A DNA stretch of 64,000 nt from Sediminibacterium sp. (GTDB lineage Bacteria; Bacteroidota; Bacteroidia; Chitinophagales; Chitinophagaceae): the NCBI RefSeq assembly GCF_019264485.1, contig NZ_JAHVAA010000012.1:186001-250000 (forward strand), read 5' to 3'. Below are positions 50,161 to 59,261 of this stretch, one piece after another. How positions within the stretch are numbered: the first letter of the stretch is position 1; the number at the start of each line of letters is the position of its first letter. A model generated the notes under the pieces. That model did not search any database. It saw only the letters and a program-made list of their open reading frames with translations, and was not told the origin of the DNA. The position numbers and the translations under genes were made by a program.

Positions 50161-51945
50161 TTAATCGAGTTTCAGCACTGCCAGAAATGCTTCCTGTGGT
50201 ACTTCTACGTTTCCAATCTGGCGCATTCGTTTTTTACCTTCTTTTTGTTTCTCCAGCAGTTTACGCTTACGGCTGATATCGCCACCATAACATTTGGCGG
50301 TTACATCTTTACGCATGGCGCTGATATTTTCACGGGCAATTACTTTTGCACCGATGGCAGCCTGTATGGCAATCTGGAATTGCTGTTTGGGTAATAATTC
50401 TTTTAATTTCTCACATAACCTGCGGCCAAAATCCTGTGCACGGCTGCGATGTATCAATGCACTCAAAGCATCTACTTTATCGTTGTTCAGCAGGATATCC
50501 ATTTTAACAATATCTGCTTCGCGATAACCAATCGGACTATAATCGAAAGATGCATATCCACGGGTAGAGCTTTTCAGCTTATCATAGAAGTCGAATACGA
50601 TCTCTGTTAAAGGCATTTCAAAAATCAGTTCCACACGTGATGGTGTGAGATAACTCTGGTTGATGAGGATACCACGTTTACCCAGACAAAGGGTCATGAT
50701 ATTACCGATATAATCAGGGAGTGTAATAATCTGTGCCTTGATAAAAGGTTCTTCAATACGGTCGATCTTAACCGTATCCGGCATTTCTGCTGGGTTGTTT
50801 ACAATGATTTTTTCACCGCGTGTGGTATAGGCATTAAAACTTACGTTCGGTACCGTGGTAATCACCATCTGGTTGAACTCACGCTCCAGTCTTTCCTGGA
50901 TAATTTCCATGTGCAGCAAGCCCAAAAACCCGCATCGGAAACCAAAACCCAGTGCCTGAGAGGTTTCCAGCTCGAAAGTAAGTGAGGCGTCATTCAACTG
51001 TAATTTATCCATACAGTCGCGCAGTTCTTCAAACTCATCCGTATTCACCGGAAATATTCCTGCAAATACCATCGGTTTTACTTCTTCAAATCCATTGATC
51101 ATTTCACCCGGATTGGCGGCCAGGGTAATGGTATCACCTACTTTTACTTCTTTCGCATTTTTAATACCGGTAATAATATAGCCCACATCTCCTGCCCTTA
51201 CTTCACTCTTGGGTGTCATGGTTAGTTTCAGCACCCCTACTTCATCCGCAAAATAATCGTTACCCGAGGCAACAAAACGAATCTTGTCTCCTTTTTTCAA
51301 CACCCCATTAAGTATCCGGTAATAGACAATGATACCACGGAAGCTGTTGAATACACTGTCGAAAATCAATGCCTGTAATGGTGCTTCGGTATTGCCTTCG
51401 GGTGCGGGAATACGTTCAACAATGGCTTCGAGTATTTCTTCAATACCTATGCCTGATTTTCCGCTGGCCAGTAATATATCTTCCTGCTTGCACCCGATCA
51501 GGTCTACAATCTGGTCGGTTACTTCCGGAATTTTGGCCCCATCCATATCAATTTTATTGATGACAGGAATGATTTCGAGATCATTTTCAATGGCCAGGTA
51601 AAGATTACTGATGGTTTGTGCCTGGATACCCTGTGAAGCATCTACCAGCAATAATGCCCCCTCACAGGCTGCCAGTGCACGACTCACTTCATAGCTGAAG
51701 TCTACGTGCCCGGGTGTATCAATGAGGTTGAGTACATATTGCTCTCCCTTATGGGTATAATTAATCTGTATGGCATGACTCTTAATGGTAATACCTTTCT
51801 CCCGCTCCAGGTCCATATCATCCAGCACCTGGTCCATCATATCGCGCTCGGTAATGGTTTTGGTATGTTCCAGCAAACGGTCTGCCAGTGTACTTTTTCC
51901 ATGGTCGATATGCGCAATAATGCAAAAATTCCTGATCTGCTTCAT
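50161..51945 (-). CDS. lepA: Elongation factor 4
   Basis: LepA is a ribosome-associated GTPase that acts in initiation/back-translocation. The 594-residue protein has the G-domain motifs [13 protein letters not shown] (G1), DTPGHVDF (G3) and NKIDM (G4) near the N-terminus, the LepA-specific C-terminal domain and the ending [16 protein letters not shown]. The start is at MKQIRNF (51945), as in homologues. Monocistronic on the minus strand; divergent from the K+ channel gene. Confidence 0.96.
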   Translation of the reverse strand: MKQIRNFCIIAHIDHGKSTLADRLLEHTKTITERDMMDQVLDDMDLEREKGITIKSHAIQINYTHKGEQYVLNLIDTPGHVDFSYEVSRALAACEGALLLVDASQGIQAQTISNLYLAIENDLEIIPVINKIDMDGAKIPEVTDQIVDLIGCKQEDILLASGKSGIGIEEILEAIVERIPAPEGNTEAPLQALIFDSVFNSFRGIIVYYRILNGVLKKGDKIRFVASGNDYFADEVGVLKLTMTPKSEVRAGDVGYIITGIKNAKEVKVGDTITLAANPGEMINGFEEVKPMVFAGIFPVNTDEFEELRDCMDKLQLNDASLTFELETSQALGFGFRCGFLGLLHMEIIQERLEREFNQMVITTVPNVSFNAYTTRGEKIIVNNPAEMPDTVKIDRIEEPFIKAQIITLPDYIGNIMTLCLGKRGILINQSYLTPSRVELIFEMPLTEIVFDFYDKLKSSTRGYASFDYSPIGYREADIVKMDILLNNDKVDALSALIHRSRAQDFGRRLCEKLKELLPKQQFQIAIQAAIGAKVIARENISAMRKDVTAKCYGGDISRKRKLLEKQKEGKKRMRQIGNVEVPQEAFLAVLKLD

Positions 51946-52093
51946 AAGTGCGCAAAGATACACGGAAAAGGGTCAAGACAGAAGATACCGGGTACAAGGT
52001 TATACAGATTTATACGCTTGTGGGAGTGTTTTGCGTGTACTTCGTTCGGCAAACAAGCTTTTCGCCTAAATTAGGGGTATAAGCCCGCAAATT

Positions 52094-53059
52094 ATGCTGA
52101 CCAGAAAACTGAACAAAAAAGCCCAGATCAACAATGAAACCGGACTGGGAACCAATACAACGCTAAGTGGCGGGGGCCGTTTTTTTAACCGAGACGGTAA
52201 CCCGAATATGGAAGTAATGGGAATGAATTTATGGGAAAGACTAAATATCTACCATTCGCTGCTGACCATGTCGATGTGGAAATTTCTGCTGGTAGTGGTG
52301 GTTTATTTTCTGGGAACCAATCTCATTTTTACGGGTATTTATTACCTGATTGGCATTGAACATCTTGGCGGACTCCTGCAGGTACAGGGATTAGAATTAT
52401 TCGGGGAAGTATTTTTCTTCAGCGCTCAAACTTTTACCACCGTGGGTTATGGACGTATTAATCCGATGGGGTTTGCCGCCAGTTTTACGGCCTCCATGGA
52501 AGCCTTAACAGGCTTAATGACTTTTGCCATTGCAACGGGTATTATGTGGGGCCGTTTTTCAAGACCCAAAGCCTATATACGGTATAGCAGAAATGCCATT
52601 GTTGCACCATTCAGAGAAGGAATTGCACTCATGTTCAGAATGGTGCCTTTTACAAGAAATTACCTGGTAAATGTGGAAGTAAAAGTTACGCTGGCCATGC
52701 AGGTACAGGAAGACGGACAAACGAAAAATCGTTTTTTCAACATGCCACTCGATATTGCCAAAGCCAATACCATGACGGCTAACTGGACACTTGTACATAT
52801 CATCAATGAAGACAGTCCGATTTATGGTCTAACAAAAGAAGACCTTTCCAATGCACATGCAGAGATGCTGGTATTTGTGCAGGGTTTTGATGAGAGTTTT
52901 TCAAACACAGTGATCTCACGTACTTCTTATACCTACGAAGAATTTGTATATGGTGCAAAATTTCTGCCGATGTATCATCCAAGTGAAGATGGGATGAAAA
53001 CGATACTCCATCTCGATCAGTTGGATGCATATGAACATACAGCATTACCCATTGCTTAA
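52094..53059 (+). CDS. Inward-rectifier-type potassium channel (KirBac-like)
   Basis: The 321-residue protein has an amphipathic slide helix (about 46-60), outer helix (about 62-86), the pore loop with selectivity filter TVGYG (116-120), an inner helix (about 125-152) and a C-terminal cytoplasmic immunoglobulin-like Kir domain (about 160-315). The topology and filter are those of KirBac channels, tetrameric K+ channels of the inner membrane. The channel may help set membrane potential or turgor; no partner genes are nearby. Confidence 0.92.
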   Translation: MLTRKLNKKAQINNETGLGTNTTLSGGGRFFNRDGNPNMEVMGMNLWERLNIYHSLLTMSMWKFLLVVVVYFLGTNLIFTGIYYLIGIEHLGGLLQVQGLELFGEVFFFSAQTFTTVGYGRINPMGFAASFTASMEALTGLMTFAIATGIMWGRFSRPKAYIRYSRNAIVAPFREGIALMFRMVPFTRNYLVNVEVKVTLAMQVQEDGQTKNRFFNMPLDIAKANTMTANWTLVHIINEDSPIYGLTKEDLSNAHAEMLVFVQGFDESFSNTVISRTSYTYEEFVYGAKFLPMYHPSEDGMKTILHLDQLDAYEHTALPIA

Positions 53060-53076
53060 GTTTTTAGGTGAAGGAT

Positions 53077-53127
53077 GGAACACAGATTATCATGATAGAT
53101 CATAACAATCATGATAATCTGTGTTCC
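53077..53127. repeat. Convergent-junction hairpin, family F
   Basis: A perfect 20-bp stem GGAACACAGATTATCATGAT (53077-53096) with its complement at 53108-53127 and an 11-nt loop lies between the convergent channel gene and tpiA. It is a close relative of 32310-32378. Confidence 0.95.
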
Positions 53128-53157
53128 CTTATGCTGCAAAATTCTGAGACTACTCTC

Positions 53158-53919
53158 TTATTTAAGTGAATCAATAATCACTTTAAACTCATCAACTAAA
53201 AGTGAAGCACCTCCTACCAGACCACCATCCACATCGGGTTGAGAAAAGAGTTCTTTTGCATTGGAAGCTTTTACACTGCCTCCGTATAAAATGGTAATGG
53301 TGTTGGCTACTAGTTCACCATATTTTTCGGTTAACTGTGCACGGATATAGGCATGCATTTCCTGCGCCTGTTCGCTACTCGCTGTTTTGCCTGTACCTAT
53401 GGCCCAGATGGGCTCATATGCAATTACTACCTGCTTTAGCTGATCAGCGCTAAGATGATATAAAGATTCTTCAAGTTGTGCTGCCACATACGCATTCTGT
53501 GTACCGGCTTCCCTGATTTGAAGCGGCTCTCCACAGCAGAAAATGGGTGTGATGTTATGTTCCAGCGCAATATTTAATTTTTCAGCCAGTAACTGGTTGC
53601 TTTCATTAAAATATTCCCTTCTTTCAGAATGACCCAATACCACATGTGTAATGCCTAATGACTGCAACATCAGTACAGAAGTTTCTCCTGTATAAGCACC
53701 ACTTTTTTTGCTGTAACAGTTTTGTGCAGCAATCGCCATATTTGTATGACCCGCAAGTTTAGCCTGGGCCATGGCCAGGTAAGGGGCAGGAACAGCAAAT
53801 ACCACCTGTCTGTTCTCATTCAGTTCATATTTATTGCTCAACAACTGATCGAGCAATTGCTCTCCTTCCGTAAGGGTAAGATTCATTTTCCAGTTGGCGG
53901 CAGCTATTTGTTTCCTCAT
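53158..53919 (-). CDS. tpiA: Triosephosphate isomerase
   Basis: TpiA interconverts dihydroxyacetone phosphate and glyceraldehyde 3-phosphate. The 253-residue protein begins RKQIAAANWKMN (catalytic Lys), has VLGHSERREYFNESN (catalytic His), VIAYEPIWAIGTGKTA (catalytic Glu) and the phosphate-binding loop LYGGSVKASNAKELF. Full length. It is convergent with the channel gene; the next minus-strand gene, GlmU-like, lies upstream past a family D-type repeat. Confidence 0.97.
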   Translation of the reverse strand: MRKQIAAANWKMNLTLTEGEQLLDQLLSNKYELNENRQVVFAVPAPYLAMAQAKLAGHTNMAIAAQNCYSKKSGAYTGETSVLMLQSLGITHVVLGHSERREYFNESNQLLAEKLNIALEHNITPIFCCGEPLQIREAGTQNAYVAAQLEESLYHLSADQLKQVVIAYEPIWAIGTGKTASSEQAQEMHAYIRAQLTEKYGELVANTITILYGGSVKASNAKELFSQPDVDGGLVGGASLLVDEFKVIIDSLK

Positions 53920-53953
53920 TGAATTGTTTTTTGAGATGGCGAAAATACGTTTT

Positions 53954-54031
53954 TTCCTCTGTGTTTTTTTCTGTGTCCTTCCGTGTTCTCAGTGGCAATT
54001 AAATGCCACTGAAAACAGAGAAGGCACTGAA
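53954..54031. repeat. Repeat region, family D-like, with a 9-bp hairpin
   Basis: The complement reads as CACGGAAG, CACAG and CACAGAGG units, like those at 13308. A perfect hairpin TCAGTGGCA/TGCCACTGA lies at 53989-54012. It follows the GlmU-like gene's stop codon. Confidence 0.7.
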
Positions 54032-54032
54032 A

Positions 54033-55190
54033 TTATTTTTCATTTAGATGATGTAAAAAAATTTTTTCTGTATCAGTCAGGGCTGCGTTTTTGAGTTTTT
54101 TCCAGTTATCAATATCATTCAATGCTTTGTCCATTTTGTATTTCACTCCTTTACAACCCCAGCTGAAATCGGGAATGATATTGGGTAGTAATCCTTCTCC
54201 GAATACATTTGATGAAATACCGATTACCGTTCCGGTGTTAATAGATGAGTTGATGGCGGTGCGTGAATAATCGCCCATCATCACTCCACATTTATATCCT
54301 GCCTCTAAGTAATTATTAGCCGCTTCATTCCATACTTTAATCATCCCCGCTGTATTCTTCAGGTTACTGTTACTGGTACCTGCTCCCCAGTTGCACCACT
54401 CACCTATTACTGAATCGCCCATATATCCGTCATGTGCTTTATTGGAATAACCGATCATGATGCTATTCTTTATTTCACCACCTGCCATACAATTGGGTCC
54501 TAATGAAGTGGCACCATAAATACGGCTATTCATTTTTATTACTGAATTTGCTCCCATGGCAAAAGGCCCCCTGATAGCAGTGCCTTCCATCACTTCAGCC
54601 TGTTTTCCGATATAGATGGGACCTGTTGAGGCATTAAGGATACAATGTTCAATCCTTGCCCCTTCTTCCACAAAAATCTGATCGGTACCAATTAATTTAT
54701 TGGTAGAAGAAATGGTAGCCGACTTTCTTCCTTTGATGACTGTTTCAAAATCTAAGCGAAGCATCCGGTCATTCCATTGTACCAGTTGCCAGGGATATTC
54801 AAAACGTTCCGCTAAAGGATGATCATGAATATGTGTAAAATGCTGAAGACTTTGTAAGGCTTCAAAAGCTGCAAAGGGAAAATGATGTTTACCAATGATC
54901 AGTCCTTTTTCATCGGCCCAACAGGAGCCGTTTGAAAGCCCCTGCATTTTATCCATCAAATCGGGTGTAGGTAATACTGCTGCATCAATCCAAATATGTT
55001 CAACAGTGTCCGGACAGCCATATAAATCCTGCAGGTAGGCCGCTGTATGTATATAAACAGTCATGCCGGTTAAGTGCTGCCAGCGTTCGGCCATGGTATA
55101 TATACCCGTCCGCAGATAAGCCACCGACCTGGTTTTGGTAAGTGGAAAGAGACTGTTCCTGTTTACTGAATCGAATAGTACGATTGCCAT
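54033..55190 (-). CDS. GlmU-like protein: nucleotidyltransferase-type N-terminus with left-handed beta-helix
   Basis: The 385-residue protein resembles the Bacteroidota 'GlmU family/putative sugar nucleotidyltransferase' group. The N-terminal part (about 1-180) lacks the usual LxxGxGTRM nucleotide-binding motif. The C-terminal half is a hexapeptide-repeat left-handed beta-helix (IYIGKQAEVMEGTAIRGPFA, SVIKMNSRIYGATSLGPNCM, NTGTVIGISSNVFG). An acyl- or nucleotidyl-transfer role in amino-sugar metabolism is possible but not proven. It starts 34 bp after the stop of the DUF1287 gene. Confidence 0.78.
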   Translation of the reverse strand: MAIVLFDSVNRNSLFPLTKTRSVAYLRTGIYTMAERWQHLTGMTVYIHTAAYLQDLYGCPDTVEHIWIDAAVLPTPDLMDKMQGLSNGSCWADEKGLIIGKHHFPFAAFEALQSLQHFTHIHDHPLAERFEYPWQLVQWNDRMLRLDFETVIKGRKSATISSTNKLIGTDQIFVEEGARIEHCILNASTGPIYIGKQAEVMEGTAIRGPFAMGANSVIKMNSRIYGATSLGPNCMAGGEIKNSIMIGYSNKAHDGYMGDSVIGEWCNWGAGTSNSNLKNTAGMIKVWNEAANNYLEAGYKCGVMMGDYSRTAINSSINTGTVIGISSNVFGEGLLPNIIPDFSWGCKGVKYKMDKALNDIDNWKKLKNAALTDTEKIFLHHLNEK

Positions 55191-55224
55191 CTATCAAACC
55201 TACAGGAAAATGATGAAAGATAGG

Positions 55225-55818
55225 TTATCGCGAATACCTGTAATGACCGATGATGGGATAATTAAACAAACAGTCTTCCAATACCTGACCGTCACCTATA
55301 TTATGCACAATGAGATGTCTTTTCTTATCTGCTGATTTTTGCTTTACTACCAATCCAATATGTTTCATGCCTCTGTTAAGCGACCAGCAAACAATATCGC
55401 CGGGTTTATAATCAATGGCATTCTCCGAAACCGGTAATGAAGCACCTGAACGTTTGAAAAAAGTCATGAGGTTGGGCACCCTTCTGTGATCAATATTTTT
55501 ATCGGTGCCAGTCATTCTCCATGCCCGCGGGTATTGACTGAAATGATTGCGCATGTCTTCATGTACCAGTTGCTGTAAATCGATATTGAGTTTTCTGTAA
55601 GCACGAATAATAACGTCTGTGCAAACACCCCGATCCACTGGTACATCTCCGTTCGGATAAGCTATAGAATAATAAGAAAGATCGTATGTTACTTTTTGTC
55701 TGACGAGCGTTGCGGCCGAGTCTGCCAGACGGTAGCAAAAATCGTTCTGAGCAACAGCATCATAAAAGCAGATCAGAAAAATAAAAACAAAGCAGTTTTG
55801 TTTCAAGGTACCGGGCAT
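55225..55818 (-). CDS. DUF1287 secreted protein (NlpC/P60-like fold candidate)
   Basis: The 197-residue protein has a signal peptide (about 1-23) and matches DUF1287: DRGVCTDVIIRAYR, NIDHRRVPNLMTFF, YKPGDIVCWSLNRGMKHIGLVV and HLIVHNIGDGQVLEDCLF. The Cys in GVCTD and His residues in KHIG and VHN recall a Cys-His NlpC/P60-like peptidase triad, so a cell-wall amidase role is plausible but is my inference. Periplasmic. Confidence 0.85.
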   Translation of the reverse strand: MPGTLKQNCFVFIFLICFYDAVAQNDFCYRLADSAATLVRQKVTYDLSYYSIAYPNGDVPVDRGVCTDVIIRAYRKLNIDLQQLVHEDMRNHFSQYPRAWRMTGTDKNIDHRRVPNLMTFFKRSGASLPVSENAIDYKPGDIVCWSLNRGMKHIGLVVKQKSADKKRHLIVHNIGDGQVLEDCLFNYPIIGHYRYSR

Positions 55819-55967
55819 GGCTTCTTCTTTCCCCTGAAATGCAGTCGCGCTCTGTTTACATAAAAATAATTGTTAATTCGATAAGCCTTCTTTGCTTTCG
55901 CAGTAAGGTTGAAGACTACAGGATTGCTGTTTTATAACAAATTGATTTCCACTCTTCTCTAACGCCT

Positions 55968-55989
55968 TTGTTGGTTGCCTGACCAACAA
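55968..55989. repeat. Hairpin TTGTTGGT/ACCAACAA
   Basis: TTGTTGGT-TGCCTG-ACCAACAA; a sister copy TTGTTGGTC-AGGC-GACCAAC lies at 56045-56064, with the shared core in inverse orientation. Confidence 0.75.
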
Positions 55990-56044
55990 TTATATTTAGA
56001 AAGAATACGCAATACAGGTGCCAGTTTGGTTTCTTGAAAAAAAC

Positions 56045-56064
56045 GTTGTTGGTCAGGCGACCAA
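56045..56064. repeat. Hairpin GTTGGTC/GACCAAC, sister of 55968-55989
   Basis: Seven-bp stem with an AGGC loop. It lies directly before the tRNA-like fragment. Confidence 0.75.
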
Positions 56065-56070
56065 CATCGG

Positions 56071-56102
56071 CTGTACCCGGTACGGGAATCGAACCCGTCT
56101 TT
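56071..56102 (-). other. tRNA 3'-end remnant (T arm only)
   Basis: On the minus strand GACGGG-TTCGATT-CCCGTACCGGGTA looks like a T arm plus acceptor 3' strand, but no D or anticodon arm precedes it. Its 17-bp core ACGGGAATCGAACCCGT is identical to the T arm of tRNA-Leu 72 bp away. It may be an integration scar or partial duplication. Confidence 0.5.
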
Positions 56103-56111
56103 CCTGAAAAC

Positions 56112-56143
56112 AAAAAAGTCGCTCAATATTTGAACGACTTTTT
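56112..56143 (-). terminator. Terminator of tRNA-Leu
   Basis: The stem AAAAAGTCG/CGACTTTTT lies just after the tRNA-Leu 3' end on the minus strand and ends in T residues. Confidence 0.75.
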
Positions 56144-56144
56144 G

Positions 56145-56230
56145 TGCCCCAGACGGGAATCGAACCCGTACTCGCGTTTCGGCGAACAGGATTTTAAGTC
56201 CTGCGTGTCTACCAGTTCCACCACCGGGGC
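56145..56230 (-). tRNA. tRNA-Leu (anticodon TAA)
   Basis: An 86-nt type II tRNA on the minus strand: acceptor GCCCCGG/CTGGGGC, anticodon stem CAGGA/TCCTG with loop CTTAAAA (anticodon TAA), a long variable arm and T arm ACGGG-TTCGATT-CCCGT. CCA is not encoded. It decodes UUA and UUG. Confidence 0.95.
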
Positions 56231-56238
56231 AGGTGGTC

Positions 56239-56271
56239 AAAAAAAATCCCGTCACGCATGACGGACGGGAT
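56239..56271 (-). terminator. Terminator of tRNA-Gly
   Basis: The stem ATCCCGTC/GACGGGAT is followed by seven T residues on the minus strand, between the Gly and Leu tRNA genes. The two tRNAs may therefore be separate transcripts. Confidence 0.8.
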
Positions 56272-56276
56272 TACTG

Positions 56277-56349
<73 letters not shown>

Positions 56350-56421
56350 AGTCGATATAAGAACTAAATTGGGAGTGCAAAAATAGGATTCTACAACTCC
56401 TGACAAAATTTTTATTGGATT

Positions 56422-56625
56422 TTATTTGTATTCAGGGTTGTATTTACTGCTACCCTGCACTTCTACATCGGGCTTGCCTTTATAACGCTGGTTATACAGA
56501 CGATAACATCCACCTAAAACAAAAGCAAGGATACAAAACACTTGCAGATAGAAGAGAAAACGTGATGAATTCACCCAGTTTCTGGTAAAATCTTTTTCCT
56601 GTGCGGCTTGTTGTTCGTTCGACAT
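56422..56625 (-). CDS. Small single-TM protein
   Basis: The 67-residue protein starts MSNEQQAAQEKDFTRNW, has one membrane helix (about 22-44, FLFYLQVFCILAFVLGGCYRL) and a short tail ending NPEYK. The function is unknown. The start at 56625 is chosen because the extension to 56688 overlaps the upstream glycosyltransferase gene. It lies 40 bp after that gene, probably in the same transcript. Confidence 0.68.
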   Translation of the reverse strand: MSNEQQAAQEKDFTRNWVNSSRFLFYLQVFCILAFVLGGCYRLYNQRYKGKPDVEVQGSSKYNPEYK

Positions 56626-56665
56626 AGTTTTGAATTGCTGTGCAAAAATAAGGCAGCAGGTTTGA

Positions 56666-57697
56666 TTATAAAATCTTTCTGCCAACAATTTCCTGAAAAC
56701 GGGTTTGTTTCCTGATAAAATATTTCCATACTACAGTGCCCGTATACACGCCCACCAACTGTTTCATGGGTTTTGGCGCTTGCCCGCTTTTTTGCGCTCT
56801 GCCTTTACACCATATAAGTACCACGGCCCAGTGCGCTTTTACAATAGCTTTAAAAAAGTCAGTATCTCCCGCAAATAAGCCCTTCCAGGCCGATATACCA
56901 TCGAGCGTAAACCGCAGTGGCAGTTTCCAGAGTTTTTCTTTCCAATGCAGGTTTTTCCCGAGCATCAGCAGGTTATTTCTGAAATTCAGGAACACTTTGC
57001 GCCCCCCTCTCGGCAGGGTGCCGGCACCTACATGGTATACTACAGACTGTGGACAGCTCATAATCCTGTAACCGGCCAGTTGCATCCGCCAGCAGAGATC
57101 AATTTCTTCCTGATGCGCAAAAAAACTGTCATCAAGTCCGCCCAGTTCATGGTATACTTTTGCCCTTACAAACATGGATGCCCCCGATGCCCAGAAAACG
57201 GGCTGGGGATCGTTGTACTGTCCTTCATCTTTCTCACAAATATCAAACACCCTTCCCCTTGAAAATGGGTAACCCAGGCTGTCGATCCAGCCACCGGCGG
57301 CACCGGCATATTCAAATAATGCAGGATGGTGATAGGATAATATTTTAGGCTGACAGGCCGCAATTGTTGTATCGCTTTCCAGCATAGTAATTATGGGTTC
57401 TATCCAATCTGGCGTTACCGATACATCCGAATTTAATAACACATAATAATCTGCTGCTACCTGTTTCAGGGCCCAGTTATAACCACCTGCAAAACCCTGA
57501 TTGCTGAGGTTGTACAGACATTCAATTGCCGGATAATTGTTTTTCACATAATCCATTGAATCATCTGTAGAGGCATTGTCGGCCACCACTACCCTTTTAT
57601 TCGAATAGGTTGATGCCATTACAGAAGGAAGAAAAGTTTCCAGGTAATTCCTTCCATTATAATTAAGGATAACAATCGCTACTGAGGGATGAGACAA
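56666..57697 (-). CDS. Family 2 glycosyltransferase (rhamnosyltransferase-like)
   Basis: The 343-residue protein has a GT-A domain starting SVAIVILNYNGRNYLE, with VVADNASTDDSMDYV, LLNSDVSVTPDW (DxD-type) and FFAHQEEIDLCWRM (catalytic ED). This is the GT2 type used for O-antigen or other surface glycan rhamnosylation. The reading frame has no early ATG; it begins at a TTG codon (57697) directly before SHPSVAIV. A family G repeat lies upstream. Confidence 0.87.
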   Translation of the reverse strand: MSHPSVAIVILNYNGRNYLETFLPSVMASTYSNKRVVVADNASTDDSMDYVKNNYPAIECLYNLSNQGFAGGYNWALKQVAADYYVLLNSDVSVTPDWIEPIITMLESDTTIAACQPKILSYHHPALFEYAGAAGGWIDSLGYPFSRGRVFDICEKDEGQYNDPQPVFWASGASMFVRAKVYHELGGLDDSFFAHQEEIDLCWRMQLAGYRIMSCPQSVVYHVGAGTLPRGGRKVFLNFRNNLLMLGKNLHWKEKLWKLPLRFTLDGISAWKGLFAGDTDFFKAIVKAHWAVVLIWCKGRAQKSGQAPKPMKQLVGVYTGTVVWKYFIRKQTRFQEIVGRKIL

Positions 57698-57739
57698 GGA
57701 AAATGGTTTAGTTGCGAAAATAAGGAGAAAGAGAGGGAG

Positions 57740-57824
57740 TTGAATAATGAATATCGAATAATGAATATTGAATTTCCAGGTGAGATATCTGTTTACATGG
57801 AAATTCGATATTCATTATTCAATA
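57740..57824. repeat. Inverted repeat, family G, with arms of unequal unit number
   Basis: The left arm (57740-57777) reads GAATAAT, GAATATC, GAATAAT, GAATATT, GAATTTCC. The right arm (57799-57824) is complementary but two heptads (14 bp) shorter. It lies between the glycosyltransferase start and the 3' end of the serine hydrolase gene. Confidence 0.9.
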
Positions 57825-57826
57825 TT

Positions 57827-58969
57827 TTACATCCCTGCCTGCATTCCCCAATTAATCAAATAGCGTACTTCCTTGGGTACGGTGCGCTCGCGGATTTTGG
57901 AAGTTTTTTCTCCGAGCCTCACAATGACAGTTTTTTCGGAGGGGATAACAATAATATACTGACCCAATATTCCCCTTGCATAAAATACCTCAGGATTTAC
58001 CGGATCAATCCACCACTGGTAGCCATAATAATCACAGGCTTTGCCTTTTAAATCGATGATACCGCAGGGTTTAATGGAACTGGCCCAGTATGCACTGTCG
58101 ATAATAGCGGTTCCGTTCCATTTGCCACTGTCGAGCATCAGCTTACCGATCCGGGCAAAATCGCGCACATTTGAATTGAAACAACAATAGGCTTTGGTAT
58201 GTCCTTTTTCTTTATCGGTACTCCATAATGCAGGATGTTCTGCACCCATGGGTTGCCAGAGTTTTTGTGACGCATAATCGCTTAGGCTTTGCCCAGTAGC
58301 TTTTTCTAATAAAAGACCCAACAATTGCGTATCCCCACTTTTATAAGAATGTACCGATCCGGGTTTGTCTTTCATTTTTACACCGGTGGCTGTTGCATAT
58401 ACGTCATTGCCATAATAGGCTTCAGAAGTAACAGAGAAGAGGTCCCAATACGATTCGTTCCAATCTGTTCCGCTACTCATGGTCAGCAGGTCTACAATTC
58501 GTACGGCGGCTTTTTCTTCTGTTTTAAATTCCGGCAAATAATTACCCACTGGTTCTTCGAGGGATTTAATTTTTCCTTCTTTCAAAGCCACACCAATCAA
58601 TAAGCTGGTAATACTTTTGGCCACGGAAAAAGATCCCGATTTAGAACTGTCGCTATAGCCTTTCCAGTATTTTTCAAAAACCACCTGGTTATCACGTATC
58701 ATCAGCAATCCAACTGAACCGAGTTCTTCCAGTAAAGCATTGAGTGTATCGGGATATGCTAATTTGTTATAATCAGCAGCTTCAGTCCATGGTTGTGGGG
58801 CAGCTACAGCTACTTCGTTATTACTGAATTTTTTATAATCATCTATATTGGCAAAATTGTAGCGGATAGCGGTAAAAAGAAAGGTTTTACCAGATACAAA
58901 TGCATAGGCACTAAAACCAATGACAATGATGAGTATGATCCATAATACCCTGCGGAAGAATTTTTTCAT
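57827..58969 (-). CDS. Membrane-anchored class C beta-lactamase-like serine hydrolase
   Basis: The 380-residue protein has an N-terminal membrane anchor (about 5-27, VLWIILIIVIGFSAYAFVSG) and a beta-lactamase class C/EstB-type domain. The catalytic SxxK motif is SVAK (SGSFSVAKSITSLL) and the Tyr-x-Ser/Asn motif is in VHSYKSGDTQLLGLLLE. The activity could be esterase or peptidase; no metal-type lactamase features are present. The other serine hydrolase in this window (37863) has repeat modules this one lacks. Confidence 0.87.
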   Translation of the reverse strand: MKKFFRRVLWIILIIVIGFSAYAFVSGKTFLFTAIRYNFANIDDYKKFSNNEVAVAAPQPWTEAADYNKLAYPDTLNALLEELGSVGLLMIRDNQVVFEKYWKGYSDSSKSGSFSVAKSITSLLIGVALKEGKIKSLEEPVGNYLPEFKTEEKAAVRIVDLLTMSSGTDWNESYWDLFSVTSEAYYGNDVYATATGVKMKDKPGSVHSYKSGDTQLLGLLLEKATGQSLSDYASQKLWQPMGAEHPALWSTDKEKGHTKAYCCFNSNVRDFARIGKLMLDSGKWNGTAIIDSAYWASSIKPCGIIDLKGKACDYYGYQWWIDPVNPEVFYARGILGQYIIVIPSEKTVIVRLGEKTSKIRERTVPKEVRYLINWGMQAGM

Positions 58970-59261
58970 GGCAACAAATTATGGTATTGAAATTAAGGTT
59001 TTTTATGATCCGACACCCTAGCTGCTGATTTTAAAAGCCGCGGATGCGTCAGAAAACACCTGCTTAAATCATGGCCTAAATAATATCCCCGACATCTATT
59101 GCTTACCTTTCAGTCAAGTTCTTTATCTTGCACTTAGAAAACAGCTTATGCATTTCCTGCGCCTTAATCTTGATTTCCTCGATCATCCTTGTAACTAAGG
59201 ATATTTTTTCATTTGTTTTCTTCTCATTAAGCGTCTCTATTTTTTATTTAAAAAGGCATTT

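Larger units (their letters stand above)
55819..56144. other. Intergenic region with inverted repeats and a tRNA 3'-end-like fragment
   Basis: The 326-bp spacer holds the promoter of the DUF1287 gene, two related inverted repeats (55968-55989 and 56045-56064), a tRNA T-arm-like fragment (56071-56102) and the terminator of tRNA-Leu. ORFs here are artefacts of tRNA sequence. Confidence 0.6.

Noticed and set aside
55959-56261. ORFs on both strands around the tRNA-Leu gene
   Set aside because: They are translations of tRNA sequence (CPGGGTGRHAG and PRRESNP type text), a frequent false gene call.
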